Positions 47,219 through 56,400 of a stretch of 64,000 bases of DNA are shown piece by piece. The first letter of the stretch is position 1, and each line of letters begins with the position of its first letter. Origin of the DNA: Atopsyche davidsoni. Taxonomy: Eukaryota; Arthropoda; Insecta; Trichoptera; Hydrobiosidae. The notes under the pieces were generated by a model. That model saw only the letters and a list, made by a program, of their open reading frames with translations, searched no databases and was not told where the DNA came from. Position numbers and translations under genes: made by a program. Location: NCBI GenBank assembly GCA_022113835.1, contig JAILWY010000020.1:4588001-4652000 (forward strand), written 5' to 3'.

Positions 47219-48153
47219 AAAACCGTGGGGTAGGTAATTTTCGTTCCGGCAGAGTTCCTGCTATTCCATAGTAAGTTCGCTAGGAATTTGACAAGGACTA
47301 AAGCATTGCTCCTAGCACATTGAAGTCTTATATATATATTAAAAAAAAATTGTTATACCATTTCCATATTTAAAGTGAATCTAACAAATGAATGTCTATT
47401 TTAATGATAGTTGGGCACTAATATAAAAATTTGTAACAATGTTTGAAAATATAATAAAAGAGTTATTCATCAATACGTTCAATAAAGTGACTAATTGTTT
47501 CCTGGGCCAACAGCCCGCTCCATCGACCACTCCCGCCTCCGCCAACAACCCCTCCTGCGGCAGTGACCTTCGCCCCATCGCTGCCAGCCATGTCGTCCAA
47601 GGGTGCATCTCCGAATCTTCGCAAACCCGCAGGAGCGCATTCAGCCGTGTCTCCCCTCCTCAAAGAAGCGCTCCTGGCCACGTTTCTTCCCACAGGCGCG
47701 TTTTCAGCCACATCGCTCATGGTCGCATCCTTTGTCGGAGCGGTCGTCGGGGCGGTCTCCGCAGGATCGCTGCTCGTCGGGACGGTCTCCGCAGGATCGC
47801 TGCTCGTCGGGACGGTCTCCGCAGGATCGCTCCTCGTCAGAGCGGCTTCCGCAGGAGCGCTCCTGGTCGGGGCGGTCTCCGCAGGAGCGGTTGTCGTCGA
47901 GGCGGCTATCGCCACTCCACCTCGCGCCGAAATCACCCATCTGCTGAAACCTCTTTCAATCTCCCGCCCCAAGAGTGATATTCATATACTTATACATATA
48001 TTCATAACTGATATTCAGCAAGACTATAATCACTTTTGAATAATTATCATACCCCTAAATTTATTTAATGTCAATTGTTATAAAAAATAAATCAGATGAA
48101 TTTGTAACATTTTATACATATGTCTCTGTCAAGCCTCCATCGGGCTTTTAGAT
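47219..48153 (+). repeat. Block W, copy 2 (opposite orientation to 40321-41253)
   Basis: Same block as 40321-41253 on the other strand; the sums of matching coordinates stay at about 88473 across the block, so it is a clean inversion. The minisatellite core is at about 47740-47900. A frame from ATG 47439 and another from 47590 remain open, but the sequence is repetitive and open in several frames, so no protein is called. Confidence 0.7.
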
Positions 48154-48650
48154 TCGAAAGAAATTAGATTAGAAAGTTCGGATAGAGACAATCCCCGTGA
48201 CAGAATATCAGCAGGATTATCCTTGCCGTTAATGTGCAAAAACTTTGAATCTTCTGTTAAATCAATAATTTCTACCACTCGGTTTTGCACGAATGCTTTC
48301 AACGAGTGAGGGGGCGTTCGCAACCACCCTAACACAATGGTGGAATCCGTCCAGATTATTGTTCTAGTGAAAGAAATACGCAAGCACTTTTTAATTTTAT
48401 TTAATAACCGAGCGCCCACCAGCACTCCGCAGAGCTCTAATCGCGGAATGGTAAGTGGTTTGATTGGTGCCACGTGAGTTTTTGAGCATAATAGATTTAT
48501 CGTTATTACGCCGGTTGTGTTTACTGTGCGTACATACGCACATGATCCGTACGCCTTTTCACTGGCATCGGTGAAAATATGCAATTCTATATGCTTTGGA
48601 TCTTGGCCGATCACGACGAAATACAATTTACGTTTATACTTTCTATACAA
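48129..48650 (-). pseudogene. BEL/Pao RNase H domain, copy 2
   Basis: Near-identical to 41276-41797 (offset 6880-6881, one base inserted in an A run near 48650). The same landmarks HIFTDASEKAYGSCAYV, IPRLELCG and IIWTDSTIVLGW are present. It begins just after the A-run indel, which breaks the frame upstream, and ends within block W sequence. Confidence 0.85.
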
Positions 48651-49183
48651 AAAAAATTGCTAATGCAATTCGTTGCAATTGTCTGAATTTGAAAGATGCA
48701 AGCGATTTAGTAATGCTCCTCCGCTAAAGTCTCCTGTAGCACCGGTCATCTCTAATATCGTAGAATTAATAGGAAATCGGCTATCGAACATCTCGACTGA
48801 TCATCAGATGAAATAAATAGATTGTTGGTATTCTGAGGGGAGATCAATGGGATTGGGATAGCATAACGGGCTGATCAATGATGGGTCGCACACAACGTAT
48901 AGTGCAGAGTAAAGCAAATACTAGAGGACGGGACCACGGAGGATGGTCTCTGTCTTGTACGATGCTTGAAGGCAGGAGTAGAAAGGTGATTTTAACTTAA
49001 ATTTGAAACGTCTGTGCAATCTTAAACCGACTGATGGTAAAATGCTGCAGGTTTAGCGCCTCTTATTTCCAATTTTTGATGATTTCCATGTCCATACGAA
49101 GCCTTTATAAAGACACGGGTTTATCCGAAAGGCAGGTTTAATTTCAAAAGCTGCACATATGGTCTCCAGTTGCGTGTTGGCAT

Positions 49184-49350
49184 TTACTATAAGTTATATA
49201 AAAGGATCCCTGGAGGGCACCCTGGTACCTTTTGACGTTTTTACTCTGTATTACTAATTGTAGTAAAGAACATAGCAAATTCTTTCGCCGCCTTCTGATT
49301 GTTTCCCTACATTAATCTAACGGCGAAATTGGTAACCCCGACGTGAGCTC
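49184..49350 (+). repeat. LTR 3' end with primer-binding-like site, copy 3
   Basis: Duplicate of 42300-42470 at the 6881-nt offset, including TTATATAAAAGG and the primer-binding-like ATTGGTAACCCCGACGTG. Followed at once by block F, as in copy 2. Confidence 0.55.
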
Positions 49351-50016
49351 ATGCAAAGTATCTGTTGGTGAGGAACATGAGGAGCACGCAGGATGTGTTT
49401 TTGATCATGTCTAGAATCTACCGTCAACGTCTCGCAGGTTGTAGAACATTCAATAAATAAATAAGAAGGACTTCCATGTTTGTTCTTGCATATCAAAAGA
49501 ATGGTTGAGAACCAGAAAAAGCCCTGCCAGTCGAGTACCACAGGTTTTCAAAAACTGGGACATTCTTCGATTATCTTTTTGCATATTACTATGCTACAAG
49601 TCAAGCCTACTACAAGCAAAATGCTAACCAGTAACACAGTGAGATATACCGGGAAAACTATGCACGTGACTTGTAAATAACGTTAATTCCTCTCACTGCA
49701 CAAGGAGCGAGTGGAGTCAGATACCTGGTGCCAGAGTGGCTTTTCCGTGTATGTGCAGGCCAACTATAATCTGCCCTTGCGCTCAGCGGTGAAGGCAACG
49801 AATAAATAAATGTTCTTAAGAAACCATTGTTAATTGATTCAGTGGTGTGGAACACAAATCAATACATATTGAAGTCCTCTGAAGATTTTTTCTTATTCTA
49901 TGTGCCTCCAAGGAGGCGTCAGTAAAGGAGCTGCCCCGTAACCCGGTGAAGTGCTCGACAACGGTCACGGGTACGGGTGGCAAATTCCAACAAAAAAAAA
50001 AAATATTGAAGAAAGT
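49345..50016 (+). repeat. Block F mosaic and a private insertion of about 195 bp
   Basis: It begins like 42464 and switches near 49430 to the 44915-type sequence, so it is a mosaic of two earlier blocks. Compared with 45285-45315, extra sequence lies at about 49815-50012, including GCTGCCCCGTAACCCGG and an A-rich tract. Its origin is not recognised. Confidence 0.55.
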
Positions 50017-50846
50017 TTACATCAACTATTGAAGTATAGTTTGATTGACAAGCCGATTAGTAAAACTTGTTTAAGATCTTCAGTGAAATGGTCACTATCC
50101 TCCTCTGAGGAGAGCCAATGTACCGGGAAAAGCTTCACATAAAGAATGTAAGCCTTGTCTTTGTTCGTGAGAAGCTTCACACAATTCCGTTTTAAGGAAT
50201 GATCATATCTGTGCACTTAGGACTACGGAATAGTCAGTCATGCGGGCAGTGATAACAAATTGCGGGTCTCTGTTGTACCAGCCTTCCAGATTTAGGTCGA
50301 AGCGCGCGCATAGCAACCATCCTTTCTTTGTTCTGAATAAATCATGATGAGTTCCGTCACCCGAGGGGGTGGTAAATTATCGGCCAACACCCGGGAAAAA
50401 ATGGTAGACATGACGACGCGTGCCATAGACTGACAAAAAATAAATGGTGATGAAACACTTATCTGTGAATACTGTAAAAACACCCATCATGATATTACAG
50501 AATGCATCGAGTTTCAGAAAAAGACGGTCTCTGATCGTTACGATGATTGTATTGAAAACAAGTCTGATTCCGTTGCCTAAAAAAAGCCCATTACAAAGAT
50601 CAATGTCAAAAGCGACCTCGCGGTATAGACGGCTGTCAGCAGTCCCATCACAGCTTACATCGCTTACTCTGTACACGCTGTTTTAAAAATTAAAAAAAAA
50701 TATATATATTTGTTACACCATTTCCATATTTTAAGTGATATATTAAAAAAAATTAAAAAAAATTGTTATACCATCTCCATATTTTAAGTGATATTAAAAA
50801 AAATTAAAAATAAATTGTTTTTTCCATATTTTAAGTGAAGTGAAGT
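50017..50846 (+). pseudogene. gag-like fragment with CCHC zinc knuckle, copy 2
   Basis: Gap-free duplicate of 45314-46143 at offset 4703, with the same zinc knuckle at 50464-50505 and the same triplet of short repeats at 50688-50843. It shares the same stop codons as copy 1. Confidence 0.65.
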
Positions 50847-51126
50847 ACCAAATACTACAATTTGAGTCACCCTGGAACGCAGCAAAACGAAAAATCTCGA
50901 GAAAAAAGAAAACGTTCTTTAATTATCCACAAAAAAAAAAAACAAGGCTGAGTCGTATCGCTCCGGTAACATCCATCGTCAGTAAAATAGAGATCTCCTC
51001 GAGACGCGGGTAATAAATTATATTTACTAAATGCCTTTCGTAAATGAGCATTCGAACATTCTCAATTTGAGTCAACCCGGAACGAGGCAAACGAAAAACC
51101 TCATAAAAAAAAAATAAAAAAAATAT

Positions 51127-51766
51127 TGAGTACGTTCCAACAACTCACATACAAGGTCCTGACCCAATGGAAAAAATACAGAACTGTATTAAATGTTAGA
51201 AGTGCAAAATTACTATGTCACTGCACGGAGTTTGTCAATACCGAGCGTTTCGAGCATGCCCATATCGACATTGTCGGTCTGTAGCAATCACAAGGAAGCA
51301 GGTACCTTATAACAATGATCGACAGAGGCACACCGTGGCCGGAGGTGGTCCCAGTGAAAGATATCACTGCGGAAACAACAGCCAACGCACTGTAAGAGGT
51401 TGGATCTCCAGATTCGGCAGCCCTAAATTCATGACTACCGACAGAGGCACACAATTTGAATCAATGATGTTCAATCAAATTCTTAAAAAATTCAGCATCG
51501 CACGCAATAGAACAACCGCTGACAATCCAAAAGCGAATGGGAACATTGAACGATTCCACAGAACACTAAAAGTAGCACTAATAACACGCTGCAAAACTGT
51601 GTCATTTTGGACACAAGAGTTGCCTTCGGTGTCACTCGGACTAAAATCTGCCATTAAAGAAGACACATTTTGACAACCTGAGGTCTGTAACTAGAATTAT
51701 ACTAGACAATAGAAAGGTTTTCGTGCATAAGGAACTCAAGGATCGCTTATACATTTAAACTAGTTT
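51127..51766 (+). pseudogene. LTR-retroelement integrase fragment, copy 5
   Basis: Mosaic: the 5' part tracks copy 4 (offset 4703) and the 3' part tracks copy 3 (offset 7616, including the private 3' deletion). It carries the shared stop and frame change plus a few private substitutions. Dead. Confidence 0.82.
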
Positions 51767-51799
51767 TCAGGGAGTCATCGGTTATCTTACGCCTTAGGG

Positions 51800-51955
51800 C
51801 AGTCATGTCAAAGATACGGCCCGCGATCCCAATGTGTCACAGAAAGAAGAATCATGTTTTTTAGAGCTTTTAGACTCATTTTATATGAATCAGGCCCGCC
51901 TACACATTCTAAATTTAATATATGGCCCTCTGCAAAATTGAGTTTGACACCTCTG
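51800..51955. mobile_element. hAT-type MITE B, copy 2, duplicated together with its target site
   Basis: Same 156-bp length as 44184-44339, with the same CCTTAGGG duplications (51792-51799, 51956-51963), at the same 7616-nt offset as the flanking integrase copy. It was therefore copied by the segmental duplication and did not insert independently. Confidence 0.88.
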
Positions 51956-51963
51956 CCTTAGGG

Positions 51964-52203
51964 TTTCAAAAAAAAAAGAAAAAAAAAATTAAAAAACTTT
52001 GAGTAAGTCATTTTTGTTCCGGCAGAGTTCTTGTTATTCCATAGTAAGTTCGCTAGGAATTTGACAAGGACTAAAGCATTGCTACTAGCACATTGAAGTC
52101 TTAGGTTTTAACTCCACGGTGTCGTCAGACATCGTGCCTACGGGGCGAATGGTACAAGGTGGTTAAACAATTGTATCACTTACGATTCCCTCGAAGTACT
52201 TAG
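51964..52203 (+). repeat. Block L, last copy; right border of the retroelement cluster
   Basis: A-rich tract, then block L from about 52015, stopping at GATTCCCTCGAAGTACTTAG (52203). To the right the sequence is single-copy in the window, so this is the border of the cluster. Confidence 0.6.
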
Positions 52204-53465
52204 CAAATTCACAGTATCTAAACAAATTACGTCCGTTTAAAATTAAAACAAACGAATAACTCATTATTTGTTCATGCTCATTATTTTTTACAATAATATA
52301 CGCTTAAGTTTTGGCAAAATTCCCCAAAAAATAAATCACAACATAAAAGCGGGTCTCTTTGGGGGAAGACGAAATAGACGTATTGGCCAAAGTAATTTAA
52401 GAAATAGATGACGTGTCACACCAAGTATCATAAAATTATGTACAAGATATCAAATTCTGCTTAGTGAGGAATCCATGTTAGCGTTACCACGCAGAGTTGC
52501 CGACTCAACAAATCCAGCTGTAGTTGGAATCAAAAATAAAAAAACCAAGATGAATAAAGCAAAATAATGTGAAATTTTGTCATTTTTGTAGTTACTGTGT
52601 GTGCGTACACCGAGTTCACAATATGGCTTGAGTTTCTATATAACCTAATAAATTCGTGTGTACTTGTGTGCAAATGCTAGCGGTCATTTTTAATTGGTAC
52701 ACCAGTAAAAAGCCACATTTTTACAGATCACAATTTCTTTTAGACACCTGAAATTCTTACGTGTATAAAATTATTAAAAACTTTCGGTTGGAATGATGAA
52801 ACAATATTAAAGTCATGTATCAACACCCTTAAGAAAACCATGAACACTGGTTCAGCATATATACATGCTCAGTGACATAGATGGATGCTTGATGAAGCAA
52901 GCTTGAATTTTTAGTAAATTTCAATGTTACATGACACGCCTTGGTCAATGGAGATGCACACTATAGGCGGGACAACCCGATTACACGCTTTCAATAAGCA
53001 AATGGGTTAAGACGGGTGAATTATAATGACGGGATAATATGTATTGTATAACAGATTGTTTGGTGGGGATGTGTCATGAGAACAACCCCCAAACGGAATA
53101 CATATTCTGCCCCCGAGAGGTACAGAACACCATGTCCATATTAGAAATTGCTCCGAGGTTTGTTTGGAGGCGTGTCTGTAATATTCAAAAACGAGAATTT
53201 CGGTTTTCCCATAGGTATTTTTTATTGTATTGGTAAATTTAAAATAAAATTTTAAACAAATTTTGATTGAAAAGAAAAAATATGAACACCTCACTGCGCA
53301 CAAAAAAAAAGCTTTTTTTTACAGATTTCAAGAAAAAAGCATTTTTTTAAGTGTACAGTTCAAGGCGTGGACGTCGGCACCCTGTACTCTCGGGTTCAAG
53401 TTAGATATACTGTAATAATTGAACGGAACAGTCGCAGCAAGAAGGCTTAGAAAGATCTAGAAATT
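52204..53465. other. Intergenic DNA and probable 3' UTR of PRPF38B
   Basis: No gene supported. TTTATT at 53221-53226 reads AATAAA on the minus strand, about 240 nt past the PRPF38B stop, and is the likely poly(A) signal. The remaining kilobase is ordinary AT-rich DNA. Confidence 0.5.
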
Positions 53466-56400
53466 TTACCGATACCGCCTGTCCCGAGGCGATCGGTCTC
53501 TATTTCGGTTTTTGTCTCTGTCTAGCCTCTCGCGGTCTCTATCTCTATCCCTGTCTGACCTGTAGCTGTCGCCCCTCTCTCTGTCTCTTTTGAAGTCTCT
53601 GGTGTCGCGCTCGCGTTCCCTGTCCCGTTCTCGCTCGCTGCGAGAGGGCTCTCTGTCTCGGTCGGCTCTCGAGAAGTCTCTGTCTCGATCTCTGTCAGTT
53701 TTGGGAGGTTCTCTGTCTCTTTCTCGTCGGGGATTTCTGTCTTTTGGATACCTAAAAAGTGACAAGGATCTTATTTTCTACTGCAAACTTTTTGATTCCA
53801 AGAAGCTTTGAATTTTTAAAAATCTATCATATTTTAATTTGCTGAAAGCTTAACATTATTTTTCTAATATATTAAATAATTTAAAAAAATATACACATGC
53901 TAGTGAAGCATGAAAAGGATGAGAATTATTTCACCCAATCCAACACAACAAGGCCTGCAGAGTACTCACTTGTCAAGATCCCCGTACGACGCTGTAGACT
54001 GTTCCTGATGTTGGGGGGCTCGGGCCGAGTTATTTGTGTGTCTATCGTGGTCGGCTAGCCTGCGTTCAAAACACAAAATTAATATTGCAGAGTAGAAGAA
54101 ACTCGCAGTCAGATAATCTGAAGAGGGAAACTATAAGCTATACTACTCGGTAAAAGTAATCACAAGTAAATGTCCATATTGTTGGCCTTCTTGTGTACAG
54201 GAAAATCACAAAAAAAAAACCTTGGATAGAGGATTAATCCTCAAAGTTTTATTAAATTTAAAGTTAATTTTATAAGAGTAGATAATGGCTTACTATTACC
54301 AAGGTTCGAACCTATTACTCGATGGTTGGCAAGTATGACTGTTTCACTCAACTATGTTGCGGTTGAACATAACTTAAAGGTACAAAAGCTAAGTTTTAGT
54401 TCCGAGGCTCCAAGTTACCTTTGTTGGATGGATTTCTGAATGGGCACAGGGATGCGTGGGAAGAGTGTGCTGAACCAGTCCAGTTTGGTGAGCAAGTGAC
54501 GGCACATTAGGCCCACGCTCATAGGGGGACCACCACCAGCGCGCGCTTCCACAGACTCCTCATCCTCGAGGTATTCTTCATACCAATCTAGCAGCTCACC
54601 AGGCGGCTGAGTGTAGCGCACGTACATAAAGCCTGCACACAGACACGTGTTAATGATAATCACAGCTAGTAACCCTAGAAGAGGACAGCGTGGCTTTTTA
54701 AGATAATGAAATGCAAATATCCAAATGTAAAAAAGAAAAAATCCACAAGTAAAAAAGAGCCACATAATATTTATACTACGGTAAGCCCAAATACAAAACA
54801 TCAAGACACCCGACTTTTGAAAAGCGATCACTTATTCTAGTGGGATAAAGTGGTGCGTGGTAGTGGGGCCGTACCTACCGAGCGCTCTGATGAAGGGGGA
54901 GTCGGGATGAGCCAGGAGGCCGTTGACCTGCTTCCGGGTGAGCCGCAGTGTATAGAGCTTGTATAGCAGGCAGAACGCTGTAGAAACTATTCCTCCAGCT
55001 CCTACGCCACGCACCTGCAAGCAGACACCCAACGTTTACTCTTTCAGCAGAGATTGGAGCTGAATCGTCCATAATCAATAAAAACGTGATTATGAATAAA
55101 TGGTAACAATAATTTTTTTTTTTAAAAAGGCTATAATGTAGATATTTGGAACTGTGTCCATCTGAAATTTAGTTATGTATATGCAAGGACCTTTTGGAAT
55201 CATCAAGTAATAAGTACACACGAAACATTGGATTCGTCAACATTAACATAAAAAAAAACATAAAATGAAAAACCCGTTTCAAAACATTTCTAGTTGATAA
55301 TAGATGATGAAAAGTATTTTAGAAACTGTGTGATATTTCATATATTGATGATATAACAAAACACAATAACACATCACTCCCAACAAAAGCGAAGTATTAG
55401 TTTAACAGATTTTAAATACCGACTAGTTAGTGAGATCATAAGTACAGAAAAACACGAATTCATACAAGTGTAAGCGTAGAAGACATACTCACGCCGCCAC
55501 ACATTCCCGTCTGGCCCGCCGTCTTGCGGGAGCCTCTCTCCCACGGCTCCAGGTGCTTCACCTGATAGTAGATCTCGTCCACCACCTCATGGTACGTCTT
55601 CAGTTTGAACAGGTGAACTGCAACAGAGAACAACCACTCAAAGAGACCACAATCATCGGTGCAGCAAATAGGGCAAAGGAATAACTACACAACCTCACTC
55701 CTCAAACTATAGGTCCTGTTAACTAGTTGATGGCGGATTAAAAATGACATCATCGTCTATTTCACAGGTGTAAGTCAAGCGGTCGACTAATGATGTTGAC
55801 ATAGTTGCGGTATGACGTGATACAGTCAAGGGTTTGGTCACTACAGATGATTGAATTATGTCAATCCACAATATTCATGAAGAAGAAATTTAAGTAATAT
55901 AATAACACTAGCAATGTAGCCCGTCATAAAATGACGTATTTGATGAACGATGCGATAGTGTTTGAACATAATAAGATGAATAATGCTTTAATTTTGTACC
56001 ATCAGTTGGATGAAGGTGCAAAGTTCTGTAATATACTTGGCCTTGAACTTTGAAGCAGAGTGGCCCACTGTTAATTTAGCTCCCATTGATGCAAAAGATA
56101 TACTGTTATTGTATGATCTTATTTTTCTCTTGAAATTTACATTATAAATATCCTTTAAATATACTGGGGAAATAGGCCTTGCTGGTAGTTTCACTTTATC
56201 TTTGTGCACTTGAACTGTTGAACTTTCCATCTGATGGGTTTTCTGCTTGATAATGTAAAGCATTGCAGAATCGACAGGTCACACTAATTAATCCGAAGAC
56301 AAACGCAGCGTTCGCTGTGCATCAGTTTCTTTTTGTCTTGAGGTCGATGCGCGTACTCGAATTTTAAGAAGACGCTGCTCACGTTTTCCTTCCAACTCAT

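Noticed and set aside
53590..53811. Plus-strand Ser/Arg-rich frame that looks like an SR protein
   Set aside because: It is the reverse complement of the Arg/Asp-rich PRPF38B tail, which is supported by splicing and homology on the minus strand.
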